Below the pieces are notes generated by a model that saw only the letters and a list, made by a program, of their open reading frames with translations, ran no database searches and was not told where the DNA came from. Position numbers and translations under genes: made by a program. From Planctomycetota bacterium (GTDB lineage Bacteria; Planctomycetota; JAJSAM01; JAJVHW01), in the NCBI GenBank assembly GCA_021776825.1, contig JAJFFG010000011.1, positions 1-52,676 on the forward strand: 52,676 nucleotides of DNA, written 5' to 3'. Shown piece by piece: positions 33,570-43,500 of the stretch. Position 1 is the first letter of the stretch. The number at the start of each line of letters is the position of its first letter.

Positions 33570-35107
33570 GGGCGACGCGCTTGCTCCGCTGGCTCCTCCC
33601 TCTCGCGGTCCTCGCTGCGTCAGCCGGCGAGGCGGTTGCCGAGACGATCCTCGTCCCGCTGCAGCAGCCGACGGTGGCGGACGCCGTGCGGATCGCGGGA
33701 CCGGGTGACACCGTCGTCGTGGTCGCGGACGCACGGCTCGGTGGTAGCTGCACGTCGGCGCCTGGGGTGCGCATCGTGGGATCGAAGGGTGCGGTCCTCA
33801 CTGGGGCGCTGCACGTTCGTGGCACGCGCATCGGGCTGCACCGGCTGCGTGTCCGCGACGGCGTGGTCCGCGTGACGGGAAGCCGGACGCTCGTGCGGCG
33901 TTGCGTGTTCGAGGGCGACCGGTCCGAAGGGCTGCGCGTCTCAGGCCGTCACGCGCGCGTCGTCGACTGTGAGATGTACTCGCCGCGGAGCACCTCCGTC
34001 ACGATCCTCGGTAACCGCGCGGTGGTTCGGTCCAGTCGCTTCTTCACCGTTCGTTCGCCACGGCGGAACACAACCGGCTTCGTCCCGGTGGGGACGAGGG
34101 GCATCGTGCTCCAGGGAGAACGCTGTCGCGTTCGGAGGAACCACTTCCGGTCGATCCAGAGCGCGATCGAGGTGAACGGGGACGACGCGCGTGTGCGCGG
34201 GAACACAATGTTCGGCGGCGGCCGCACCGTCACCGTCCGCGGCGATCGCGCCGTTGTCGAGGACACCTACGCATTCGTCGAGCGAGTCGGGATCGACGTC
34301 GAAGGAGACCTCCCGACGGTGCGCGGCAACCGGATCGAGTCCGACTTCCAGATGTCGCTGCGATCGGGAGGCTACCTGGCGAGCGGCCCCGCGATCCGCA
34401 TCCGTAGCGACACGCCGGGGGGGACGATCAGCGGACTCGTCTCCTATGACGTGGCCGTGGGGCTCGACCTCCAGATCTCTGGTGCGGAGATCCGCGCGAT
34501 CTCGCACTCCGGCCCCGGGGATGTCAACACCGGGACGGCGCGAATCCGCATCGCAGGCGACGGCAACGTCATCTCGGGCGTGTGGTGCTTCAGCCAACGC
34601 TCCCCCGGCATCGAGCTCACGGGGTCGCGGAACGTGGTCACCGGTCTGGACGTGAGCGTGCAGAACGGCACTGGGCTGCGCGTGCAAGGCAACGAGAACA
34701 CGCTCGACTCGATCACGGTGTATGGCAACGGTACGGTGCCCCAGGGCGTTGCGCTGTTGGGGAACGACAACCGGCTCTCTGACGCTTCACTCGACCTCTC
34801 CGGCGGAACCGGGCTACTCGTCGACGGCGACGCGAACGTCATCGCCCGCGCGCAAGCTCGGGGAAGCCCGGGCTGGAGAAACGAGCCGACGCCCGGCCTG
34901 CATGTTCGCGCCGGCGTGGGCAACGTGGTCGAGGAGTCGACGCTGATCGGGTCGTACGGCGGCGCGTCGCCGTCACTCCTGAATGCCGGCAGCGCGACCG
35001 TCGTGCGGCGCTGCAGCCTCCTCATCGACGCACCCGGACTGCACGTGATCAACGACGGCGACTTCGCGGTCTTCGAGGACAACGTGGTCGGCGCGGCGCC
35101 GGACTGA
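33566..35107 (+). CDS. Secreted right-handed parallel beta-helix protein B4
   Basis: A 513-residue paralogue following B3 directly, without an A gene between them. It starts at GTG 33566 in a GTGA overlap. A signal peptide (about 1-25, ending AVA) is followed by ETILVPLQQPTVADAVRIAGPGD. The Gly block is degenerate here: ARLGGSCTS replaces APGGGR. Coils run to the end, with VLLGNDNRLSDASL and VDGDANVIARA turns, and the conserved end HVINDGDFAVFEDNVVG. It closes the array; its stop is 3 bases from the stop of the convergent lipoprotein gene. Confidence 0.9.
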   Translation: MRATRLLRWLLPLAVLAASAGEAVAETILVPLQQPTVADAVRIAGPGDTVVVVADARLGGSCTSAPGVRIVGSKGAVLTGALHVRGTRIGLHRLRVRDGVVRVTGSRTLVRRCVFEGDRSEGLRVSGRHARVVDCEMYSPRSTSVTILGNRAVVRSSRFFTVRSPRRNTTGFVPVGTRGIVLQGERCRVRRNHFRSIQSAIEVNGDDARVRGNTMFGGGRTVTVRGDRAVVEDTYAFVERVGIDVEGDLPTVRGNRIESDFQMSLRSGGYLASGPAIRIRSDTPGGTISGLVSYDVAVGLDLQISGAEIRAISHSGPGDVNTGTARIRIAGDGNVISGVWCFSQRSPGIELTGSRNVVTGLDVSVQNGTGLRVQGNENTLDSITVYGNGTVPQGVALLGNDNRLSDASLDLSGGTGLLVDGDANVIARAQARGSPGWRNEPTPGLHVRAGVGNVVEESTLIGSYGGASPSLLNAGSATVVRRCSLLIDAPGLHVINDGDFAVFEDNVVGAAPD

Positions 35108-35110
35108 TCG

Positions 35111-35701
35111 TCAGCGCGCGGGCAGTTTGCGGAGCAGCGCCTCCGCCAGCTTCTTGCCCGCGACCGGGCCACCGTGGCGGCGGTCGGTGCCTTCGGTCGG
35201 GCGGATGGCGAGGTCCGCGACCTCGGCGAGGAAGAGGGTCTCGTCGGGCTGGCCCTTGCGGGCGGCGATGAGGGCGCACCAGCCGGAGACGACGACGCCG
35301 CCGTCGGCGGCGCGCTGGCTCTTTGTGACGCCGGAGCGGAGTAGGAATGGGCCGCGCTCGCGGACGACGTCGGGACCGGCGGCGTCGACGTAGACCGGAT
35401 CGAGCGGGCTGTAGCGTCGCTCGAGCAGGCCCGCGTAGAGCCCCTCACGGAACCCAGTTCGGAGCGAGAGCGAGACGCTGCCGTCCGGCGCCGTAATCGC
35501 GACCTCCACGACGTGCCAGTCGGCGAGATGCGGGTTCTGGGAGATGTCGACGGCGGCGACGGTCGCGGTCGGCGAACGCGCGGCGCGCGGCGGACGCTTC
35601 GACGTGCGCGCGTTCGCGCAGCCAGCAAGGAGGACGATGCTCAGGAGACCAGCGCTCAGGAGACCCGCGCTCAGGAGACCCGCGACCGCACGGCGGCTCA
35701 C
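35111..35701 (-). CDS. Predicted lipoprotein downstream of the M64 peptidase
   Basis: A 196-residue protein with a signal peptide whose hydrophobic core is a GLLSA repeat, ending in the lipobox LLAGC with Cys28 for lipid attachment. The mature part starts with a basic, Pro/Ala-rich linker and continues into a mixed alpha/beta domain (LADWHVVEVAITAPDGSVSL). No known family is recognised. GTG 35701 overlaps the TGA of the upstream peptidase as GTGA, which indicates translational coupling and a shared task outside the cytoplasm. A longer frame to 35773 would lie inside the peptidase gene. Confidence 0.8.
   Translation of the reverse strand: MSRRAVAGLLSAGLLSAGLLSIVLLAGCANARTSKRPPRAARSPTATVAAVDISQNPHLADWHVVEVAITAPDGSVSLSLRTGFREGLYAGLLERRYSPLDPVYVDAAGPDVVRERGPFLLRSGVTKSQRAADGGVVVSGWCALIAARKGQPDETLFLAEVADLAIRPTEGTDRRHGGPVAGKKLAEALLRKLPAR
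35639..35683 (-). repeat. Three 15-bp tandem repeats inside a lipoprotein signal peptide
   Basis: Three consecutive 15-base units (35639-35653, 35654-35668, 35669-35683) encode the signal-peptide core as repeated Ala-Gly-Leu-Leu-Ser. Two units are identical, and the third differs at one base. Gain or loss of a unit would change the length of the hydrophobic core by five residues without a frameshift. Confidence 0.9.
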
Positions 35702-37260
35702 GGCTTCGGCGCTACCGTCACCCACCACGTCTCGCGTTCCTCCAGAAGGTGGCGCTCGTCCTTCAGGACCCACTTGGTCGGGTCCTTCACGCGCGCGCTG
35801 ACCTTGTAGCGGCCGGGAGGCAGCTCCCCCACTCGGAACTCGTGGCGGATCGGGTCGCCGCGCTTGGTCTTCACGCGCTTCCCGAGTTTGGAGAGGTCGC
35901 CGATCGGCTCCTCCTCGTACGCGTCACGGTCCTCGGAGTGTCGAGAGCCGCGGTTGAAGCGCCGCACACGGCGACCGAAGAACGTGCCCGTCGTCAGGCC
36001 ATCCTCCTCGCCGTCGCCCGGTCCCGGCGCATCCGACTCAATCAGCTCGACGAACCACTCGACGGCGAGCTCGTGCGAGCGCGGCATCATCGGCAACACG
36101 CTGATCACGTTCGGGTCACCTTCGAGCACCTTCAGTTCGAGCTCCGGTGCGGGGCTCGACGTGTCGATCGGACTGACGTAGCGGTATATCGCGAGCACCG
36201 ACGCCTCGCGGCAGACGGGACAGAAGCCGGTCGCGCCCGCGGCGTTCATCGCGCACGTCGCAGCCGGTCGCCAGACGCCCTTCTTGAAGGTCGCACCGCC
36301 CTCGAAGACCCCGACCTTCTTCTTGCCGGCGTAGCGCTTGGGCGCGTCGAGCCAGTGCTGCCAGGGGATGTCCTCCTGGTCACTCGTGGCGTTGGCTGCG
36401 CGGATCGCGCGCCACGGCGGGTTCGGGTTGTTCGCGTACTCGTCCAGCAGCCCGACGAACGCGTGGCCGAACTCGTGCACGGTGATCGACTTGTCGGGCC
36501 GGCCGACGTTGGCGATGCCGCCGCCACCCATGCCGAGCCGCCCCCATTGCGCGAAGGCGATGACGAGCCCGTCGTCGCCGACTCCCTGCATCTCCTTCTC
36601 AGCGACGCCGAGCCACTTGTAGACCAGCGTGCGGTCGGCCATGACCTGGCCACCGGGGCCGGCGGCCTTGCAGTCGAGGGCGGTCGAGTAGTCGTACTTC
36701 TTCTTCTTCGCCCGGTTCTTGTTCTTCTCGTCGATCTTCAGCTTCTGCTCGTCGGTGATCTTCGGATCGACCTTCTCGTCCTCCGAGACGAGGCGCACGA
36801 AGTAGTAGTTGAAGTAGTCCTTGTAGGCCTCGAACGACGCCTCGCTCCAGAGCACCTTCAAGCACTCGTACGCCCACTCCTCCTGCTTCTTCTGGCTGGC
36901 ACCCACGTACGTGAACCCATCGCCCATCACCGCGACGTCGATCCGCCGCGACGGCGGCCCGCTCTCGTGGATGCGGGTCACACCGGCAAAGTGGTTCTCG
37001 TCCGAGCGAAGTCGCGCGTCCTCGAGATGCACCGACTGCGGGTACTTCTTGATGAGCTTCTGAAACGCCTTCTGTGCCGAGCGGAAGCGGCGCTTGCGCT
37101 GCAGCGCCAGGGCCTTCAGGTAGTCCGGTGTGGACTCGTCGGTCGACGCCACTGGCTCCTCGTCGGAGCCGTCCGGCAGGAAGTCCTGCGCGCTGAGCGG
37201 TGACGCCACGAGCAGGCCCGCCACGAGGGCAGCAGCAGCCAGGACGGGGATCGAGCGCAT
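35698..37260 (-). CDS. Secreted metallopeptidase, family M64 (IgA-peptidase-like)
   Basis: About 520 residues. A signal peptide (about 1-24, ending PLSAQ) precedes an N-terminal helical hairpin repeat (about 45-80, ALQRKRRFRSAQKAFQKLIKKYPQ) like one tetratricopeptide unit. The M64 catalytic domain has RRIDVAVMGDGFTY at its start and HEFGHAFVGLLDEY, which gives zinc ligands His262 and His266 with catalytic Glu263; the downstream Asp273 is the usual third ligand. CAMNAAGATGFCPVC follows. The C-terminal part contains Ig-like strands. The start is ATG 37260; ATG 37272 is possible but would lie inside the TATGCT hexamer. Substrate unknown. Confidence 0.92.
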   Translation of the reverse strand: MRSIPVLAAAALVAGLLVASPLSAQDFLPDGSDEEPVASTDESTPDYLKALALQRKRRFRSAQKAFQKLIKKYPQSVHLEDARLRSDENHFAGVTRIHESGPPSRRIDVAVMGDGFTYVGASQKKQEEWAYECLKVLWSEASFEAYKDYFNYYFVRLVSEDEKVDPKITDEQKLKIDEKNKNRAKKKKYDYSTALDCKAAGPGGQVMADRTLVYKWLGVAEKEMQGVGDDGLVIAFAQWGRLGMGGGGIANVGRPDKSITVHEFGHAFVGLLDEYANNPNPPWRAIRAANATSDQEDIPWQHWLDAPKRYAGKKKVGVFEGGATFKKGVWRPAATCAMNAAGATGFCPVCREASVLAIYRYVSPIDTSSPAPELELKVLEGDPNVISVLPMMPRSHELAVEWFVELIESDAPGPGDGEEDGLTTGTFFGRRVRRFNRGSRHSEDRDAYEEEPIGDLSKLGKRVKTKRGDPIRHEFRVGELPPGRYKVSARVKDPTKWVLKDERHLLEERETWWVTVAPKP

Positions 37261-37267
37261 CGAGGAG

Positions 37268-37273
37268 AGCATA
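37268..37273 (-). promoter_or_regulatory. -10-like TATGCT before the M64 peptidase gene
   Basis: TATGCT (leftward strand) ends 7 bases before ATG 37260, matching the arrangement before A1, B1, A2 and parA. There is no Shine-Dalgarno sequence before either candidate ATG. An inverted repeat lies immediately upstream. Confidence 0.4.
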
Positions 37274-37276
37274 GCG

Positions 37277-37297
37277 GTAGGGCTACGACGGCCCTAC
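37277..37297. repeat. Inverted repeat upstream of the M64 promoter
   Basis: GTAGGGC (37277-37283) and GCCCTAC (37291-37297) form a perfect 7-bp inverted repeat with a 7-base centre. It sits where the -35 and spacer of the leftward promoter would be, so it could be an operator; a hairpin in a transcript from the other side is also possible. Confidence 0.55.
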
Positions 37298-37460
37298 GAC
37301 GGGGTGGGTTCCGGGGTTGTCGTCGGGCAGTGAGCGCCCTCGACCGATGGCCGTCCGCGTTCCGCGGGTCGTTCGCAGAGCGCCGTCGGACCCGCTTCGC
37401 GCGAGCCACCCCAGCGGGCGGGGCGGATCAGGAGATCCGCCCGTACGAAGCCGCTACGAA

Positions 37461-37508
37461 CCGGCCCACTTCACCGCCGGCCCACATCACCGCCGGCCCA
37501 CATCACCT
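37461..37508. repeat. Three 16-bp tandem repeats spanning the end of the macroglobulin gene
   Basis: Units at 37461-37476, 37477-37492 and 37493-37508 share CCGGCCCAC(A/T)TCACC with one or two changes. The third unit contains the stop codon (37503-37505) of the leftward alpha-2-macroglobulin-like gene, so the stop-codon region itself is repeated downstream. Confidence 0.85.
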
Positions 37509-40500
37509 CCGCCAGAGCGCGACGTTGCCGTCCTTCTCGGCCACCACCGAGAACGAGCCGCCGACGGCTCCGGCCTCGAAGACGCCACGGGCATCGGTGA
37601 AGCCCTGGGCCTTGATCGTCTTGCCGTCGCCGACCTTCACGTAGACCTCGCCAGCGGGTTGGCCGCTGCCGCGATCGGTGACGTACACGCGCACGCGACC
37701 GTCCGTCGTCTGCACGTGGACCTCGAGATCGCTGACGAGCACGACGCTCGACGACTCCAGACCGTCCCCGCGCGCCACGACGAGGTAGACGCCCTTCTCG
37801 GAGCGTGGCAGCGACACCTCCTCGTCAGACCAGCGGTAGTCCTCCGAGCCGCGCCGCGCAACGCTCCACTCGTCGACCGGGCGCACGCCTGAGAGGTCGA
37901 TGCGGTTGACCTGCGACAGGTCCGGGCGCAACGCGTAGAGGATCATGAAGTCGACGGCGTAGACCTCGAGGCGCACCTCGGCGACGTTGCGGCGCTTCAG
38001 GTGCAGGGTGGGCGTCGTGCCAACGGGGGCGGTCTCGACCTCGCGCAGTTCCAGGCCCTTGCGGGTCAGGAAGTCGAGGGCGTCGCGCGCGTCCGGATAC
38101 AGCTTGGCCACCTTGCGATAGAGGTCGACAGCCGTCGACAGCTCACCGCGCAGGTGCGCGACCTTGGCCGTCAGGTGGATCGCCTGCGATCGGAACGGGG
38201 ACGCCGCTCGCTTCCGGGGATCGGCATTGGTCGGGAACCCGTCCGTCAGCAGCGGTCGTGCCGCCGCGAGGGCGCGGTCGTGATCACCGGCCTGGAAGTG
38301 GCCGGTCGCCACCAGGAACGTGACGTCGTCGAGATGCGGGCTGTCCGTGTGTCGACCGAGGAAGAGCGTGCCCTCCTCGACCGCGTCCTCGGCGAGCCCC
38401 ATCTGGAGCAGCGTGCGCACGGTCTGGTGCCCCGCCTCGTGAGCGAGCAACGAACCGGCGTGGTGCGCCTGGAAGTCGCGGAGCTGTCGCACCGTTTCGG
38501 TCAGCATCAACGGTCCGGCACCGCCTGGAGCGTCGGCGGGACGCGCGTGCATCGACGCCGTGCGACGGGCGAGCGCGAACTCGTGCGCCTCGCCCCAGGG
38601 TGCATCGGGAACACGGCGTAGCGCGCTGAGGATCAGCAGGCGCGCGCGCCACGGATCGCCGACGGAGACAAACGCCTCGGCGGCTTCGAGATCACGCGAG
38701 AAGTGATCCCGCACGAGATCGCGCAGGATGGTCAGCGCGCGCTCGTGCTCGCCCATCGTGCGATACGCGGAGGCGAGGGCCTGACGGTCCTCGAGACTCT
38801 GCGCCGCGCGCCGCGGGTTGCGGTCCACGAGTTCCTCGTGCGCTTTCACGATCAGGTCGGCGTCGTCGAGTTCGCGCCCGACGCGGAACAGCCGAACCCA
38901 CGCCTCCTCGAGGATCGGGCCGAGAAGTTCGTGGTCGTCCATCAGCGAGCGCAGGCCGTCGCGGGCGGACGTCCAGTCCTCCGCGGCGAACGCGCGCAGG
39001 GCCAGGCCCCAACGCTCGTCCGGAGTGATCTCCTCGGCGGATGGCGCGCGACCGGCGGCGCCGGGCTCGCGCTCGACGGTCAGCGTGTTCTCGCGGGACC
39101 AGCCGTGGATCTCGGGCTCGTACATGGCGCGCGCCATCGCGGGCAGCGCCGTGTACTCCCCGGGGTGGACGGCCTGGAGCACGTACGAGAGCGTCGTCGA
39201 GCCATGCAACTTCGACAGGAAGAACACCTGACGATCGTCACGGCGCTCCTCGCGGTCGTAGGAGCCGGCGGCGCTCTGGCCGACAACCTCGAACCCTGCC
39301 GGGAGCGCGTCCTCGACGAGTACGCGTTCAATCGGCAGACGGGAGCTGACGCGCAGGGTGACGCGCACCTTGTCACCGGTACCGGCCGCTGAGAGCGGTC
39401 GACCGTGCCAGTCCTTCGGGCGCTTGTCGGGGATGACGACGGTCCAACCGGGCACGATGCGGGCCACGGCCTCCTGTCCGGGCAGGGGCGGTGCCACCCA
39501 CTCGGTGTAGTCGCGCTCGACCGTGACCAGCGTGCCGCCGGCCTCGATCGTCTTGCCCTCCTCGGGGGGCTCGACCGCCGACATCAGCGCCGACCAGTGC
39601 ACCTGGCCGCCGCCCTCGCGGCGCAGCACGATGCGGTTCTTGCCGAGCTGCAGACGGTCGGCAGGGACGGTGATCGTGATGGGTGCATCGACGGCATTCG
39701 ACCCGCGGTCGCCGAACACGACGACCTGCGGCTCCTCGCTGTCGTTCACGAACACCGACACGTTCCCGGTGGCGCGTTCCACACCGCGCAGACGCGCGTG
39801 CTCGGCGAGAGCCTCGATCGCGACGGCGGTGTCGCGCGTCGAGCGCCACGCCGGGCCGCGACGTGAGCGACCGAGCCAGGCCGCCGCGTCATCGACAAGG
39901 GGGTTCGACGGATCGGTGGCGATCAGGGCGAGCAGGGCGTACGCAGTGGGCTCGGCATCCGGCGACACAGGCCACACCGGTCGACGCGCAGAGCGACGCG
40001 ACGATGCCCCACGGGACTCCCAGTGAGCGTCGCCGCCCTCGCGCACGAAGATCTTCTCCAGTCGGTTCACCAGTTCGAGCGCTGGTCCCGGACGCTTCGT
40101 GCGATGCATCGTCAGCGCGAGCAGCGCGGCGGTGCGCGCGTCCAGGCCGTCGCGCTTGCGATACAGCGCGTTCAGCTGCGCGGCGTCGGCCGCGTTCGCG
40201 TGCGACAACGCGTAGAGCAGGAACGCGCGGTTCGCGTCGCTGCCCTGCGCGAGCAGTGTCTTCGCCGCATTCACGGCCTGATCGCGGTTGCGGCGCGACA
40301 CCTTGAAGCCGGCGCGTTCGGCGCGCAGCATCCCCAGCAGCGCATACGCGGTCATCTCCGCGTCGCGGCCCTGCGCGCGTTCGCCGCCACCGGGGCGTCG
40401 AGCACCGAACCAGCCGAATGATCCGTCCGGGTTCTGGAGCGCGTAGAGCGAGGCCAGTCCACGCCGCACGCTCTCGTCGAGACGATCGCGTTTGCGGAAC

Positions 40501-43500
40501 GCCGGCGAGTCGAGTTTCTCGAGCGCGCGACGCGCGGCCAGCGCGGGCAGGAAGCGGTTGACCGTTTGCTCGACACAGCCATACGGGTAGCTGGACGTGT
40601 AGGCCAGCGACTCGAGGAGTGAGACGTCCACGGACGGCGACAGCGTCACGACGAGTGCGGCGGTTCCGTCGGCGATGCGCTCGGGCAGCGTCAGTTCGGC
40701 GAACGCCTCTTCGACGAGCACCCCGCTGGCGCCGTCGAGACGTCGCAAGCCGTACGGCAAGACCGGGAGCGGCACCACCGCCGCGTCACTCTCGATGGGC
40801 GTCAGGGCCTCGGCACGGACGCGTCCCGGGCCCGCGGTCGAGGCGTTCAGCGCGGCGTCGAACGAGAGCACGGCTCCCGGGGGCAGATCGGTCTCGTGCT
40901 TCTGATCGCCGGAGATGGGATCGCCCTCGGCCGAGATCCGAAGTTCGAGGCGCGTCGCCTCCGCGAGGTCGGAGTGCACGGTCCCGGTCGCCGTCGTCGC
41001 GTCACCGTCGACGAGGAAGCGCGGCGCGTCGACACGCACGAGCACGTCCTTGCGCACGGCAAAGCGCGTGCGCCCCTCACCGACGAGCGGTCCGCGCGTG
41101 GCGCCGCGTGCTGTCACGCGCCACTCCGTGAGGTTGTCCGGCATCTCGACGCGCACGGTCGCGCGACCATCGGGACCGGTGACCACACGCGGTGAGCTGT
41201 ACGCCGTGTCCTCGAAGCGCTGACGCAGTTCGGGCGGCGCCATCGCCTGGGCGTTCTGCAGCTTCAACACGGCGCCCGCGAGTGACGCATCGGCAGCGTA
41301 GTTCTTCAGCGACGACGATCGGCGATACGCGATGTGCTTGCTCGAGCTCGACAGCACCGCGAGCGCATCCCGCGCGTCGTCGCCCTTCTTCTTGTCCTGG
41401 GCGCGGCCGCCGCCGCCCGCACGCAGGTTGCGGCGTCCGCCCTTGCGACCGCCGAAGGCGCCGCCGGCTCCACCACCGATGCCGATCACTCCGTTCGTGC
41501 CCGGGCCCTCGAACGGCGCGTCGGCGCTGCCACCTCCGGTCGTCGGCCCATTGGACGTGCGAGCGCGAGGACGCCTCGGCTTCGCCGCTGCGGCCGGCGC
41601 GCGATCGGCGCGCATCTCACGGTCCTTCTCGAGGACGTCCTGCCGTTCCATGAGGTCCATCAGACCCCGCGCCTCGAAGTTGCCGGGGGCGATGGCGAGG
41701 GCCTTCCGGAGTTCCTCGCGCGCCGCCGCCGCCTGCCCCTGCTCGAGCAGCTTGCGGCCACGCAGCACGTGTTCCTCCATCTCCTTGAACTTCTCGCGGC
41801 CGAGCCGCCGCATCTGCTCGAAGAGGAGGTCCTTGTTCGTCGGTCGCGTCACGGTCGGCAACACGGGTCCTGCGGACGATGCGGTCCGCACGGCGTGCGT
41901 CCGACGCTGGTCGTAGAAGAATGGCTTGATCTGCGGCGTCGTGTCGGGCGCGAGCTGATAGAGCGCCGTGTCCACGATGTCCACGCCCACTGCGGCCTCG
42001 ACGGGATTGCCGCTCTGGTCGGTGGTGCGAATCTCGATCTCGACCGACTCACCCGGACGCATCTCGCCAGGCGTCGCGCTCACAGCGACATCCAGGTACT
42101 GGAACACGGCGACCTCGTCACCGTCCTCGTAGAGCGCGCCCTCCTTCGCGACAGCCATGCGCAGGAACACGTTCGGAGCGTGCTCGGCGCGTAACGGCAG
42201 CTCGATGGTGGTCGAGCGCTCGTGCGCGATGAACACTCGATGCTCCAGCACGCGATCGCCCTCGTACGTGATGAGTACCGCCGCCGGCGCGACGGGCACA
42301 TTGACGAGCACCTTCGCGACGTCGCCCTCACGGTAGAACTCGCGATCAGCAACCAGCCGGGCCTGCTTCTCGAGATCCTCGGCGTCGCCGCTGACGGTGA
42401 CGGGCGCTTGCCCGACCGCCGGCTGGTCGCGCGCATCCCGCGCGGTGAAGCGCGCCACGTACTCGCCACCCTTCGGTGCCTTCAGGTCGGCGACGGCTCG
42501 ACCGGCGGCATCGGTCTCGACGGCGACGGTCGCGACCTCATCCTCGGTCCAGTGCTGGTCAACGCGACGGCGTCGAACGAGCTGCGCCTGACCGGCGATG
42601 CTCAGCGGCACGTGCAGCGCATCGACGGTGGTGACCTCGAGGCGCACGCGCTCGCCCGGGCGGTAGACCTTCTTCTCGGTGCGGCAGATCACGTAGACGC
42701 CGGAACGCGTCACGGGGATCTGCGCGTACGCCGTGATCCAGCGACGGCTCGGGTCCTGCGCCTCGATCATGAGCGAGTAGGTGCGATCCTCCTCGACGGC
42801 GTCGGTCGGGAACGCGATCTCCAGCTTGCCCTCGCGGTCGGTCGTACCGTCGCCACGCGCATGCACGCTGGCTCCGGCCGCTTCACGGCGACGCCGCTCC
42901 GCGTCGCGCTTCGGATCCCGGAAGAACCACGCGAAGGCCTCGTGTCGCGAGGCGTCGAACGCGTACGGACCGCGGAAGACCGTCCAACGCACCGGCACCG
43001 CTGAGGCGACTCCACCAACCGCGAAGCGTAGCGAGGCCGTGGCCTTCACCTGATCGCCGGCGAGGTACGTGCGCTGCTCGGTCTCGAGCTCGGCGAGCAT
43101 GTCGGGCTTGCGATACGCGAGCACGTCGAACGTGCGCGTGAACGTCCGGCCGTCGAGCGTGGTCGAGACGGTGTACGTGCCGAGCGCGGGATCGTCGGCC
43201 AGCGCGAGGTCGGCGGCGACGACGCCGTAGTCGTCCGTTCGCAGCGTCTCGTCGAACAGCGACGCGCCGCGTGGATCGGTGACCGTGACCCGGACCTTCA
43301 GCTTCGTCTCGGTGACGTAGTGACCGTCGTGCACGCGGCGCACGATCGCGCGCAGATGCACGTCCTGACCGGCGCGGTACAACGGCCGGTCGGTCTGCAG
43401 GAACACCTTCGTCGCGTATCCGAACGCCTGTGCGCCCGCCGCACCGGCATCGGCGTACGCAAAGTGACCCTCGCGTGAGCCCTTCGCGGTGACGATCGCC

